DNA of 43,557 bases from Edaphobacter sp. (GCA_025462645.1 JAOAPB010000135.1:1-43557); one strand, 5' to 3'; shown: positions 7,264-15,519, numbered from the stretch's first letter. Program-made: numbers and translations. The notes: generated by a model not told the origin, from the letters alone.

Positions 7264-8419
7264 CGCAGACCTGAAGCGGTTACGGGACGAAGGGTACGAG
7301 GTGGAGGTTCGTGCGAACTACCTCCTCGTACACTCGGTTCCTTACGTCAATGCGCAGAAACAGATTGCCTTCGGCACTCTCGTTTCTGAACTAACCCTCG
7401 CTGGAGACGTGGCGGTGCAGCCTAGTACCCATGTCATCCATTTTGCCGGAAGCCATCCGTGTGCCAAGGATGGTGCGCCGATTATTCAGATCTCTCACGC
7501 GAGTGCGACGCAACAGTTGGTGCCGGGTCTCGTCGTCCAACATTCATTCTCGAACAAGCCGCCGAATGGATATGCAAACTACTACGAGAAGATGACTCGC
7601 TATATCGAGATCATCTCTGCACCGGCGAAGGCGTTGGACCCAAAAGCGGACGCGCGGACATTCAAGCTCATTGAACCAAGCGACGATAGCTCGGTGTTCC
7701 GTTACTTTGACACAGCATCGAGCCGCGCGGGCATCATGGCTATATCAGCCAAGCTGGCTCCGCTGCGCATCGCTATCGTGGGCTTGGGTGGGACAGGCTC
7801 CTACGTCCTGGACTTGGTTGCGAAGACATCTGTGCGCGAGATTCATCTCTTCGATGACGATCTCTTTCTGCAGCACAATGCGTTCCGGGCACCCGGCGCG
7901 GCTTCTCTCGACGATCTGAGACGCCAGCTTACGAAGGTTCAGTATCTTCATGATCTTTACTCGAAGATGCGCTCGGGGATCGTTCCTCATCCCGTCCGTA
8001 TCGATGACTCGAACGTTCATCTCCTGCACGAATTTGACTTCGTCTTCGTCTGCGTGGACAAAGGCTCTGTACGAAAGCTCATCCTCGACTCCTTACGCGC
8101 GCAGATAGCGAGCTTTGTCGATGTTGGTATGGGTGTCGAGATGACCGCGGAGGGGAAGCTCTGGGCGATTTGCCGTATCACGGCCGGAACCGAGGGGAGG
8201 ACAGATCATCTGGACACCAGGGTTCCGATGGTAGATGCAGAGCTGGATGCCGCTTACACGCAAAACATCCAGATTGCAGATCTCAACGCCCTTAACGCCG
8301 CGATGGCTGTCATCAAGTGGAAGAAGATCGTTGGCGTCTATGACGATACCGACCAGGAACACCATTCGACCTACTCCACCAACTTTCATCTGCTGACGAG
8401 TGAAGAGAGGGCGGCATGA
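7238..8419 (+). CDS. E2-like/E1 (ThiF-type) fusion for ubiquitin-like protein conjugation
   Basis: The protein has 393 residues, starting at the ATG at 7238 inside the multi-ubiquitin gene. The C-terminal half is a ThiF/E1 adenylation domain: IAIVGLGGTGSYV (about 178-190) is the nucleotide-binding glycine loop, HLFDDDLF (203-210) supplies the acidic residues, and NAFRAPG carries the conserved arginine. The N-terminal 150 residues resemble the E2-like domain (DUF6791-type) often fused to such E1s. Cys75 in HFAGSHPCAKDG is the only obvious cysteine there and is a candidate active site. The predicted reaction is ATP-dependent adenylation of a ubiquitin-like C-terminus followed by transfer to a target. 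The tight overlap with the multi-ubiquitin and DUF6527 genes supports a single functional unit. Confidence 0.82.
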   Translation: MSHQLIDRSADLKRLRDEGYEVEVRANYLLVHSVPYVNAQKQIAFGTLVSELTLAGDVAVQPSTHVIHFAGSHPCAKDGAPIIQISHASATQQLVPGLVVQHSFSNKPPNGYANYYEKMTRYIEIISAPAKALDPKADARTFKLIEPSDDSSVFRYFDTASSRAGIMAISAKLAPLRIAIVGLGGTGSYVLDLVAKTSVREIHLFDDDLFLQHNAFRAPGAASLDDLRRQLTKVQYLHDLYSKMRSGIVPHPVRIDDSNVHLLHEFDFVFVCVDKGSVRKLILDSLRAQIASFVDVGMGVEMTAEGKLWAICRITAGTEGRTDHLDTRVPMVDAELDAAYTQNIQIADLNALNAAMAVIKWKKIVGVYDDTDQEHHSTYSTNFHLLTSEERAA

Positions 8420-8883
8420 GTTCCGCCCGGCTGGCTCCGCAGTTCGTCGAAGCCATTCCAGAGAGTCTGGAGTTCGGCGTCATTTACGTCTCCATGACGT
8501 TTGCGACAGCAATTCATCAGTGCGCGTGCGGATGTGGACGCGAAGTCGTGACCCCCTTCTCGCCCACCGACTGGAAGCTCTATTTCGACGGTGAGAACGT
8601 GACGCTTGAGCCTTCGATCGGCAACTGGAGTTTTCCTTGCCGCTCGCACTACTGGATTCGCGGCGGAAAGGTGCGGTGGGCAGGCGATATGTCGCAGCGC
8701 GCAATCGACGCTGGTCGTGCGCACGATCGGAAGCGCAAGGCCGCGCACTTCGAGGCTCGTTCTATTCCAGAAGAGACTTCCTCTGCAACAGATGCCAGCA
8801 TCATTGCGCAGGCAGAAGGGAAGCCCAATAAGCCGGCGTCGCCAGCGAGGATTCGGTCTTGGTGGAAGCGATTGAGGGAATGA
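8416..8883 (+). CDS. DUF6527-family Cys-rich protein, third partner of the ubiquitin-like operon
   Basis: The protein has 155 residues, and its ATG overlaps the E1 gene's stop (ATGA), which indicates translational coupling. The core HQCACGCGREVVTPFSPTDW, followed by SIGNWSFPCRSHYWIRGGKVRWAG, is the signature of DUF6527. The CxCxC and CxxH residues probably form a metal or treble-clef-like site. The C-terminal 50 residues are charged and low in complexity. The family is repeatedly encoded next to multi-ubiquitin and ThiF/E2 genes. It has been suggested to act with the tag, as a ligase-like adaptor or as a deconjugating peptidase. Which activity applies here cannot be read from the sequence. 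Confidence 0.8.
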   Translation: MSSARLAPQFVEAIPESLEFGVIYVSMTFATAIHQCACGCGREVVTPFSPTDWKLYFDGENVTLEPSIGNWSFPCRSHYWIRGGKVRWAGDMSQRAIDAGRAHDRKRKAAHFEARSIPEETSSATDASIIAQAEGKPNKPASPARIRSWWKRLRE

Positions 8884-8895
8884 TTAAGTTTCGCC

Positions 8896-8925
8896 TTGCC
8901 TTCGCTATATGCCCATTTGTAGAAT
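8896..8925 (+). promoter_or_regulatory. Possible promoter for the small protein and primase genes
   Basis: TTGCCT (8896-8901) and TAGAAT (8920-8925) lie 18 bp apart in the 85-base gap after the DUF6527 gene. The match is only moderate, so read-through from the upstream operon remains possible. Confidence 0.3.
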
Positions 8926-8968
8926 GAAATAGAAGAAGAACCACAACATCTTGTATTAGGGAGGCAGA

Positions 8969-9178
8969 ATGCCAAAGCAGCCAGGGCTTGACGGTAGGCA
9001 CCGGGACTCAGATGGCCAGACCCGGATGAAAAACGGAAACACTCGTGTGGACACGCTGCGCGAGACCTATGGAGAAGGCTTCGCACCCGGTATCCGGGGC
9101 GATGCTCACCTCAACACATTGCTTGAGCGTACAGGCCGGAACTCATTGTCGGACTACTTGAAGAACGAGAAGGACTGA
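8969..9178 (+). CDS. Small conserved-looking mobile-element protein (69 aa)
   Basis: This is a hydrophilic 69-residue protein with GLDGRHRDSDGQTRMKNGNT near its start, then VDTLRETYGEGFAP and a C-terminal SLSDYLKNEKD. The motif order resembles a short family I associate with integrative elements and plasmids; no biochemical function is known to me. GGGAGG six bases before the ATG is a good ribosome-binding site. It lies between the ubiquitin-like operon and a primase gene, consistent with mobile-element core material. It is probably soluble and cytosolic. Confidence 0.65.
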   Translation: MPKQPGLDGRHRDSDGQTRMKNGNTRVDTLRETYGEGFAPGIRGDAHLNTLLERTGRNSLSDYLKNEKD

Positions 9179-9219
9179 TCGAAGGTTAGCCCTTTGGGGT
9201 TTCCGGAGTTTGAAGCTTC

Positions 9220-10596
9220 ATGGCCCTTGCAGTCGCAGCAACCGAGGTCGCGTCGTTGTTGCTCCTCCACCGGCACTCGGACGGTGTGATTACGTTCGCT
9301 GTGAAAGACGATGACGGCTGGCAGCGCGTGCGTGCTGTGCGGGCTTCCGCTCTTGAGAGCGAGTATCCCTCGTTCCGGGACAAGCTCCTGCGGAATTCGT
9401 ATGTGTCATTGAACGCAGCCTATCGTATGGCGAAGGGGTCGCGGGGACCCGCGGGGTGGTCGGATCACAATACGGGCACTCTGCGTTATCTCTGCGCCTG
9501 CTACTGCGACATCGACTTTTACAAAGATGGGCTGAACCTAACGTACGAGGAGGCCATGGCGGCAGTTCGTGATTATGTGGCCGATGGTACTCTCCCTGCG
9601 TTCTCTGTGGTCGTACGTAGTGGTCGTGGGATGTGGCTTCTTTGGCTTCTGCGCGACGAGAACGACCCCGCGAGCGCGCACCTGGGTGCATACCAGGACA
9701 ATTGGCGCAATCACCTTCAGCTCCACGGTCGCATCAATCAGGCGATCGTGCGCCGTTTATCCGCGATCGGTTCGGATCCTGCAGCGACGGACGCGGTGCG
9801 TTCCATCCGTTTGCCTGGCTCGTTTCGCAACGACACTGAAGAGTATGTGGAGTGGCATTGGGCCGACGAGAATAACATTCCGACGTATACGCTATCCGAG
9901 CTGGGTAACCGATTTGGTGTAAACCAACCTGGCGCGCGCAATGAAAAAAATAGCGTACGACAAGCAGGACAGTGTCCAGCACGTCGAGCCGGCTACGATG
10001 CGGCGAATCACAGCAGACTCAGAGTTCTGCGCAAACTCCAGGACATGCGGGGCGGGATGACCGAAGGCCATCGCAACCTTGCCGCATTCATGTTGGCGGC
10101 AAATTTGTATTGGGTTGGATGTTCGCAACAGGCTGCGAACCGGGAGGTGGAGGCGTTCACAGCAGATTTCCGGCCTGCGCTTACAAAGGCAAATTGTAGG
10201 AGTACAGTCACCTGCGTCTTTAAAAATCCGGCAAAGCATCGCAAGGGGTTCATGAGCTATCGATCCATCGCAGACAAGCTCGACGTCTCACCGAGTGAAG
10301 CGGGGTTGATCGCGGACATGCTTCAAAAGCCCTTTCCGGCCAGTTCGCGATTCGAAGACGGCACGAGGGTGACGCAGGTCGCGCCAGCTGGTAAGCGAGA
10401 CACGGAGGCACTCTTGCGACGCATGGAAATACGTCGTCTGATCGAGGAACATGGGGCCGTTCCATCTTCTCGCCAGCTGCAGCGTATGCTCCTGGCAGCC
10501 GGGATCAAAGCGGGGCATGTGACAGTTATGGCGGACCTCAAAGTAATGTACCTTGCGCCCGCGATCTGTCCCCAGCGGAAGGGAGAGGAGAGGTGA
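9220..10596 (+). CDS. Archaeo-eukaryotic-type primase / replication protein
   Basis: The protein has 458 residues. The N-terminal half has archaeo-eukaryotic primase (AEP) hallmarks: the metal-binding DID at 97-99 within CDIDFYKDG, then VVVRSGRGMWLLW (about 130-142) as the second motif, and DAVRSIRLPGSFRN near 190-205 as the nucleotide-binding and third motif region. The C-terminal part, from about residue 270, is helical (GHRNLAAFMLAANLYWVG) and resembles primase C-terminal regions of plasmid replication proteins. It ends in a helix-turn-helix-like segment. Such proteins prime replication of plasmids and integrative elements. That fits the ParB remnant and the toxin-antitoxin pair around it. 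No helicase domain is fused. Confidence 0.75.
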   Translation: MALAVAATEVASLLLLHRHSDGVITFAVKDDDGWQRVRAVRASALESEYPSFRDKLLRNSYVSLNAAYRMAKGSRGPAGWSDHNTGTLRYLCACYCDIDFYKDGLNLTYEEAMAAVRDYVADGTLPAFSVVVRSGRGMWLLWLLRDENDPASAHLGAYQDNWRNHLQLHGRINQAIVRRLSAIGSDPAATDAVRSIRLPGSFRNDTEEYVEWHWADENNIPTYTLSELGNRFGVNQPGARNEKNSVRQAGQCPARRAGYDAANHSRLRVLRKLQDMRGGMTEGHRNLAAFMLAANLYWVGCSQQAANREVEAFTADFRPALTKANCRSTVTCVFKNPAKHRKGFMSYRSIADKLDVSPSEAGLIADMLQKPFPASSRFEDGTRVTQVAPAGKRDTEALLRRMEIRRLIEEHGAVPSSRQLQRMLLAAGIKAGHVTVMADLKVMYLAPAICPQRKGEER

Positions 10597-10870
10597 GGGA
10601 AGAGGATGCTGATGCCCTTGTGTGGCGTGCAGAGGGCGCTGCTCTCTCTGGGAGATTAAGAGAGAGGAGTCGGGAAGGGGTATGCACTTCCTTAATTGCA
10701 AAGGAAACTGAACAGCCGCCCTTTTCCGTCTCCGGAATTCGGAATTCACGTCGATCATGAAACGAGTCGAGCAGCGCGGATTGTATTGCCCCTGCGGGGG
10801 CGCGGAGGTCCTCGCTGTAGGAGCTTTGTTCCGGGTCCGATCAGAATTCGGGTAGAAAAATAGGCAAGAC
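10597..10870. other. Intergenic stretch with no convincing gene
   Basis: A purine-rich stretch follows the primase stop. The only frame of note is a 32-codon one at 10757-10855 with a CPCGG motif but no ribosome-binding site. Tandem GGAATTC copies lie near 10735-10747. I see no RNA gene. Confidence 0.4.
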
Positions 10871-10898
10871 TTGACATTGATAACATATAAGTTATTAT
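10871..10898 (+). promoter_or_regulatory. Promoter with embedded operator for the HigBA-like module
   Basis: A perfect TTGACA (10871-10876) is followed after 16 bp by TATTAT (10893-10898). The dyad ATAAC...GTTAT (10880-10884 and 10891-10895) occupies the spacer, where an autoregulatory antitoxin would block RNA polymerase. AGGAG lies five bases before the toxin's ATG at 10909. Confidence 0.65.
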
Positions 10899-10908
10899 AG
10901 GAGTGAGG

Positions 10909-11304
10909 ATGATCGTAGTCCGGGAATACCTAGATGCTGCTGGCAAGAATGAATACCGGACGTGGTTCGATGGGCTGGATGTTGCGGCCGCTACCAAAGT
11001 CGCCGTGGCTTTGGAGCGCATCGTCCAGGGCAACAAATCCTCGATCGAAGGCGTCGGTGAAGGTGTCTCGGAATACAAGATCGATTGGGGTCCTGGTTAT
11101 CGCATTTACTTCGGCAAGGACGGCGACCAGCTCGTAATCCTGCTCGGCGGCGGCAACAAGAAGCGGCAAAACCGGGATATCGCGGACGCGAAGGCAGCTT
11201 GGAGCGAATACAAGGCGCGCAAGAGGGTAGAACAAAAAGAAGCTGCAACGAAGGCATTAGCAAAGTCGAAGCCTAAAAACTGGAAGGTAAAAAAACGTAA
11301 ATAG
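10909..11304 (+). CDS. HigB/RelE-like toxin (Gp49-like killer protein)
   Basis: The protein has about 131 residues, starting at the ATG at 10909, five bases after AGGAG; a GTG at 10903 is less well placed. The core EYRTWFDGLD...ATKVAVALERI...VGEGVSEYKIDWGPGYRIYFGKDGDQLVILLGGGNKKRQNRDI is characteristic of the RelE/HigB superfamily group annotated as addiction-module killer proteins. These are ribosome-dependent or free mRNA interferases. The Lys-rich C-terminal extension (KSKPKNWKVKKRK) is longer than usual. The toxin gene precedes the antitoxin gene, as in higBA. The module probably stabilises the mobile element. Confidence 0.85.
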   Translation: MIVVREYLDAAGKNEYRTWFDGLDVAAATKVAVALERIVQGNKSSIEGVGEGVSEYKIDWGPGYRIYFGKDGDQLVILLGGGNKKRQNRDIADAKAAWSEYKARKRVEQKEAATKALAKSKPKNWKVKKRK

Positions 11305-11314
11305 GAGGAATGAC

Positions 11315-11635
11315 ATGGCGCTTACCCGAGATTTTCGCGACACAATCCGCGAACGCGCACAACGAGAACCGGCTTTCCGCCAAGCTCTTCTTCGTGAAGG
11401 GCTCCAGCTCATCAACGCCGGCGACTTCGCCACAGGGCGCGGCATTTTGCGCAACTACATCAATGCCACTATGGGTTTCCCCGAGCTGGCGCGCGAGACC
11501 AAGATACCTTCCCCGAGTCTGCAACGCATGTTTGGGCCGAACGGCAATCCGAGCGCGCAGAACCTATTCGGAGTGATCGCAGTCCTGCAAAAAGCCGAAG
11601 GCGTTAGCTTCGAACTTCAAATGTGCGCGCGCTAA
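11315..11635 (+). CDS. HigA-like helix-turn-helix antitoxin
   Basis: The protein has 106 residues, starting ten bases after the toxin stop behind a strong AGGAGG. The C-terminal two-thirds, with TMGFPELARETKIPSPSLQRMFGPNGNPSAQNLFGVIAVLQ, is the helix-turn-helix of the antitoxin group that pairs with Gp49-like killer proteins. The N-terminal helix (TIRERAQREPAFRQALLREGLQL) is the usual toxin-contact region. It should neutralise the upstream toxin and repress the promoter at 10871-10898 through the ATAAC/GTTAT dyad. Confidence 0.85.
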   Translation: MALTRDFRDTIRERAQREPAFRQALLREGLQLINAGDFATGRGILRNYINATMGFPELARETKIPSPSLQRMFGPNGNPSAQNLFGVIAVLQKAEGVSFELQMCAR

Positions 11636-11686
11636 GCATGTCCGGCAGCATTATCTTTATCTAACTAGAGCAAGTGGAGATTGTGC

Positions 11687-12031
11687 ATGATTCATCCAGG
11701 ACTCGCGGCTTTAGAAAAGTGGGAGCCCATCGAATACGCAGCCGGCTATCGGGCCCGTCTAGCTGCGATACCGGATTCAGAGACCGCACATCACTGTTGG
11801 CGTTGTGGCTGGGAAGACGCCGATACGGAAGCTCTTGAATTGGATCGGCACAAACGTGTATTGGCCGATGGCAGGGAAGATGCTTACGCAGAGACATGGG
11901 GCCTGCTGTTCGATGCCGGCGGCGATGCCCGGGCGAATGCAGTTCCGTTCGATGAGGGCCGTACGCAACCCTGGAAAGAAGGCTGGATCGCCGCGGACAT
12001 CAATGTTGGGCTGGCAGGCATTGAAGACTAA
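11687..12031 (+). CDS. Small protein with two Rmf/CrpP-like halves
   Basis: The protein has 114 residues from the ATG at 11687 (GTGGAG upstream); an earlier ATG at 11681 adds two residues. Two segments share the pattern of the ribosome-modulation-factor/CrpP fold, that is Gly-Tyr-Arg-Ala..., a Cys or Pro turn, then W-x2-GW. The first is AAGYRARLAAIPDSETAHHCWRCGWEDAD, at about 18-46. The second is ETWGLLFDAGGDARANAVPF, continuing with PWKEGWIAAD, at about 70-105. This suggests an internal duplication of an Rmf-like unit. Family members bind ribosomes or act as small stress factors. Function here is not shown. It overlaps the HNH gene by 29 bases. Confidence 0.6.
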   Translation: MIHPGLAALEKWEPIEYAAGYRARLAAIPDSETAHHCWRCGWEDADTEALELDRHKRVLADGREDAYAETWGLLFDAGGDARANAVPFDEGRTQPWKEGWIAADINVGLAGIED

Positions 12032-12476
12032 CGCTTCGAAGACCGGAGTACAGCGGGCACTGCATTGCCGATGCGGACGCGAGAAGATCCTTGCGCTCGG
12101 TCTTTGTGCAACCTGCTACACCTTGAAACGGCAAGACGACGAATATTTTGGTGGGTTGCGAGAGCAGGTTCTAGAGCGAGATGGTTATTGCTGTCGTGTT
12201 TGCGGAGCTCCGGGGCGACGCAAACGTTCCATCGTTGTTCATCATCGCGTACCAGGAAAATCCGTACTCCATCTTATGATTTCGCTTTGCCCTGGGTGTC
12301 ATGCGAAAGTGGGTCGCACAAAAGTCGTTCTTTCACAGATGCCACCGCTTCTGCTCGAATTGTGGCGCGAACAACACCCGCTCGGCCATGAGCAAACCGC
12401 ATTAGCCTTCAAGGCTAATTTCCCAGCAGCTAAAAGCGTGCCTTTGTTCAGAGAGATCGCGGAAATTCAGCGGTAA
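12003..12476 (+). CDS. HNH endonuclease-like protein
   Basis: The protein has about 157 residues. A first zinc-like motif (HCRCGREKILALGLCATC) is followed by the HNH core: CRVCGAPGRRKRSIVVHH, then SLCPGCHAKVGR. The central CxxC, the HH pair and the final CxxCH are present. The usual middle asparagine is not obvious. The ATG at 12003 lies within the end of the preceding gene, so translation is probably coupled; a TTG at 12021 is an alternative. The C-terminal 50 residues (LLELWREQHPLGHEQTALAF) are helical. The family includes homing-type and restriction-type nucleases and recombination-associated enzymes, and the context gives no choice among these. Confidence 0.7.
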   Translation: MLGWQALKTNASKTGVQRALHCRCGREKILALGLCATCYTLKRQDDEYFGGLREQVLERDGYCCRVCGAPGRRKRSIVVHHRVPGKSVLHLMISLCPGCHAKVGRTKVVLSQMPPLLLELWREQHPLGHEQTALAFKANFPAAKSVPLFREIAEIQR

Positions 12477-12502
12477 TGTGCGGTTTGCCCGTCACTGTTG
12501 AT

Positions 12503-15175
12503 CTACTCGTGGCGAAGGGCGACCATCGGATCCGTTGCGGCGGCGCGTGCGCTGGGGATGAGGCAGGCCGCCAGTGTGGCGACGAAGAGCAGCGCGGGGA
12601 CGAGCGCGAAGGTTAGCGGATCGAGCGCTGGAACTTCGTACAGAAAGCTGCGCAGCAGGTGTGCAAATGCGATGGCTGCGACCATGCCGAGGCAAAGTCC
12701 GCTGATGAGAAGAGAGAGTCCTTCGCGGAGGATGAGGCGAGCGACGCCTGTACGTGTTGAGCCGAGGGCCATGCGCAGGCCGATCTCACCAGTACGCTGG
12801 CGGACGGAGTAGGCGAGCAGGCCGTAGACTCCGACGACGGCGAGGAAGAGCGCGATGCCGGAGAAAAGGGTGAACAGCGTGGTCTGGAAGCGGCGCGGCG
12901 CGGTGGCATGCGATGCGAGGTCGCTCATGACATGGATGTCGGAGATGGCGAGGCCGGGATCGATGGAGCGAACGGCGGTGCGAATTGCGGAGATGGTGGA
13001 GGCCTGTGGCAACGAGGAACGCACGGCGACGAAGGCTCCGTTGAGAGGCTGATTGCCGCCAAGGAAGTGGTCGTAGATCTGCGGGACAGCGGCGGTCTCA
13101 AGGTTTTCGTTGCGGATGTCCTGGACTACACCGACGACGGTCGACCATGGTTGATCGGTGTTGTTGCGCAGATGTTGACCGATGGGGTCCTTGTCAGCGA
13201 AAAACTTTTTTGCGAAGGCCTGGTTGACGATGACGACGGCGTGCGGGCCGGGCAGATCTTCGTCGGCGGTAAAGTTGCGACCCTTGAGCAGCGGTGTCTG
13301 CATAGCGGAGAGATAGCCGGAGGTGATCGAGCGCGCTTCGACGAGTTGGTGCTCCAGGTTGGGATAGCCCTCGACCCAAAGTGTAGTGAGACTTTCGGAG
13401 TCTGTGAGCGGGAGGAAGTTGACGAGGCCAGCGGAGTCGATGCCGTGCTGCGCTCCGATCTTTTCGAGAAGAGTGGTGTAGAAGGCCTGGCGCTTCTCGG
13501 CGGTGTTGTAGCTGGGGCTGACAGCAATATTGACGGCAACGGTCGAGGGCGAAAAGCCCGTCTGCACGGAGAGGACGTTGATATAGCTGCGAAGGAAGAG
13601 TCCTGCGCCGACGAGAAGGACGACGACGAGGGCGACCTGCGCGATGACAAGAGAGCTGCGGATACGGCGGCGGTCGGTGACGAGGCCGCGTGTGCCTGCG
13701 CTTGAGAGGAACTCAGCTAGGTTGATGCGTGTAGCGGAGAGCGATGGCAGGATGCCGAAGACGATGCTTGTCAACAGGCTGGTAAGGACGAGCAAGGCGA
13801 GGGCGCGAGAATCGAGCGAGACGCTCTCCATGTGCGGGATGGTGCCAGGGTTGAGTTTGAGCAGAGCGCGGATGAAGAGGTAGGCGAGGCCAATTCCGAC
13901 GATGCCGGCCGCGCCGCCCAGAAGAAGAGATTCGGTAAGCATCTGGCGTAGAAGCCGGCCACGGCGCGCGCCTAACGTGGCGCGGACTCCGAGTTCGTGA
14001 CGACGGTTGGCTGCGCGGGCGAGGAGGAGGTTCGCGGCGTTGCCGCAGGCGATGAGCAGAACAAAGCCGACCGCTGCCAAGAGCAGCAACATCAGCGGGC
14101 GCACGGGGCCAAGGACGTGTTCCGGGAAGGACTTGATGAGGCCGCTCCAGCCGTTACCGAAAGAACCTTTGTGCAGTGGATCGAGGCGCGCCATGATCGT
14201 GCTCAGCTCGGCTTGCGAATCTTTGAGGGTGACGCCTGGCCCGAGGCGCACGAGAGCGTTCGAGCTCGACTGGTCACGTTCGGCTTTTTGCTGATCGGTG
14301 AGCGCAAAAGGGACCCAGATCTGCGTGGTCTCAATGCGGCCGTTGCCGTAGGCGAGCTCGGTTTTGCGTGGGTAGCCGAAGTCCTGGGGCATGACTCCGA
14401 CGATGCGGTAGGTCTGCTCGTTGAGAGCGACGGTGCGATTGATGACGTCGAGCGTTCCGCCAAAGAGCGACTGCCAGAGCGGGTAGCCGATGATGACGAC
14501 ATGATTGTTGCCGGGCTGCTCGTCCTGATCGTTGAAGTCGCGCCCGATGAGTGGAGCGACGTCGAGTGTGCTGAAGAAGCTGGAATCGATCTGTGCCGCG
14601 CCGACTCGCTGCGGCTGTTCGCCGGCGCTGAGGCTGTAGATCTTCTGATTGAAGAAGGTCATCGCTGCGTAGGAATGAGATTGTGCCTTGATGTCGAAGA
14701 AGTCTGCATTTCTGGGGCCGAAGACCTCGGGTGGAAGGTCCTTGAGATTCGGGTTGGGTGTGAAGAGGTAGGCGAGGCGGCTGGAGTCGCCGTAGGGGAG
14801 CGAGCGAAGGAGCACGGCGTTGACGAGCGAGAAGATTGCGGTGCAGGCTCCGATGCCGAGCGCGAGAGTGAGCACGGTGACGAAGGTGAAGGCGGGCTGC
14901 CGGCGGAGAGAGCGCAGGCCATAGCGGATGTCCTGCCCGAGATCGTCGAGGAGCGCGGTGCCGCGGGATTCGTAGGAGGCTTCAGTGGCTTGCGCGATGT
15001 TGCCGAACTCGGCGTTGGCGGCGATGCGCGCCTGTGCGGGAGACATGCCTCGCGCGATGTTCTGTTCGACGAGGGTTTCGAAGTGGAAGCGCAGCTCCTC
15101 GCTCAACTCGAGGTTGCCGACGTCTTTGTGGAGCAGCGATTGGAGGCGGCGGCGAAGACTTTCGAGCAAACGCAT
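12503..15175 (-). CDS. ADOP-type MacB-like ABC transporter permease
   Basis: The protein has 890 residues. An N-terminal helical 'permease prefix' domain (LHKDVGNLELSEELRFHFET...GMSPAQARIAANAEFGN) precedes two MacB-like units. Each unit has a transmembrane segment (FVTVLTLALGIGACTAIFSLVNAVL at about 95-120), a large periplasmic domain and an FtsX-type three-helix permease block. This duplicated architecture without a fused or adjacent ATPase is the acidobacterial duplicated orphan permease type. It is probably an efflux or lipoprotein-handling permease that borrows an ATPase encoded elsewhere. The ATG at 15175 lies 12 bases after the PadR stop, so the two form an operon. The substrate is unknown. 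Confidence 0.9.
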   Translation of the reverse strand: MRLLESLRRRLQSLLHKDVGNLELSEELRFHFETLVEQNIARGMSPAQARIAANAEFGNIAQATEASYESRGTALLDDLGQDIRYGLRSLRRQPAFTFVTVLTLALGIGACTAIFSLVNAVLLRSLPYGDSSRLAYLFTPNPNLKDLPPEVFGPRNADFFDIKAQSHSYAAMTFFNQKIYSLSAGEQPQRVGAAQIDSSFFSTLDVAPLIGRDFNDQDEQPGNNHVVIIGYPLWQSLFGGTLDVINRTVALNEQTYRIVGVMPQDFGYPRKTELAYGNGRIETTQIWVPFALTDQQKAERDQSSSNALVRLGPGVTLKDSQAELSTIMARLDPLHKGSFGNGWSGLIKSFPEHVLGPVRPLMLLLLAAVGFVLLIACGNAANLLLARAANRRHELGVRATLGARRGRLLRQMLTESLLLGGAAGIVGIGLAYLFIRALLKLNPGTIPHMESVSLDSRALALLVLTSLLTSIVFGILPSLSATRINLAEFLSSAGTRGLVTDRRRIRSSLVIAQVALVVVLLVGAGLFLRSYINVLSVQTGFSPSTVAVNIAVSPSYNTAEKRQAFYTTLLEKIGAQHGIDSAGLVNFLPLTDSESLTTLWVEGYPNLEHQLVEARSITSGYLSAMQTPLLKGRNFTADEDLPGPHAVVIVNQAFAKKFFADKDPIGQHLRNNTDQPWSTVVGVVQDIRNENLETAAVPQIYDHFLGGNQPLNGAFVAVRSSLPQASTISAIRTAVRSIDPGLAISDIHVMSDLASHATAPRRFQTTLFTLFSGIALFLAVVGVYGLLAYSVRQRTGEIGLRMALGSTRTGVARLILREGLSLLISGLCLGMVAAIAFAHLLRSFLYEVPALDPLTFALVPALLFVATLAACLIPSARAAATDPMVALRHE

Positions 15176-15187
15176 GGACTCTCCGTT

Positions 15188-15517
15188 TCAGACAGCTTTG
15201 AGGACGCCGTGAACAGCGGCGGAAAGACGGTCCCAGGACTTCTCTTCCGTCTTGAGACGAGCCCGGCCTGCCGTTGTGAGGGAGTAGAAGCGGGCGCGGC
15301 GGTTGTTTTCGGATTCACCCCACTTGGCTTCGATCCATGCCTGGTGCTCGAGGCGGTGGAGTGCGGGGTAGAGTGCGCTCTGGTTGACGCGGAGAACGTC
15401 GTCGGAGAGCTGGCGGACGCGGTCTGCGATGGCGAAGCCGTGCATGGGGCCGGCGGTAAGGACCTTGAGGATCAGAAGATCCAGCGTGCCTTGCAGGAGT
15501 TCGTTGGAGCGGGTCAT
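15188..15517 (-). CDS. PadR-family transcriptional regulator (ADOP-associated)
   Basis: The protein has 109 residues, starting at the ATG at 15517 with AGGTGAG eight bases upstream; the longer open frame has no ribosome-binding site. The PadR winged helix is clear in LLQGTLDLLILKVLTAGPMHGFAIADRVRQLSDDVLRVNQSALYPALHRLE, followed by the wing (EAKWGESENNRRARFYSLTTAGRARL). PadR proteins of this size usually repress their own operon and a neighbouring transporter. Here the operon includes the ADOP permease. A perfect 33-bp palindrome directly upstream is the likely operator. Confidence 0.9.
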   Translation of the reverse strand: MTRSNELLQGTLDLLILKVLTAGPMHGFAIADRVRQLSDDVLRVNQSALYPALHRLEHQAWIEAKWGESENNRRARFYSLTTAGRARLKTEEKSWDRLSAAVHGVLKAV

Positions 15518-15519
15518 TG

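Noticed and set aside
1509..8883. Interpretation as a PRTRC (ParB-related, ThiF-related) cassette
   Set aside because: A ParB-like and a ThiF-like gene are both present, but they are on opposite strands and separated by unrelated genes. The ThiF gene is fused to an E2-like domain and paired with multi-ubiquitin and DUF6527, which fits ubiquitin-like operons better.
10757..10855. A 32-codon frame with a CPCGG motif before the toxin-antitoxin promoter
   Set aside because: There is no ribosome-binding site, it is too short, and there is no coupling to neighbours. It is kept only as a remark in the intergenic entry.
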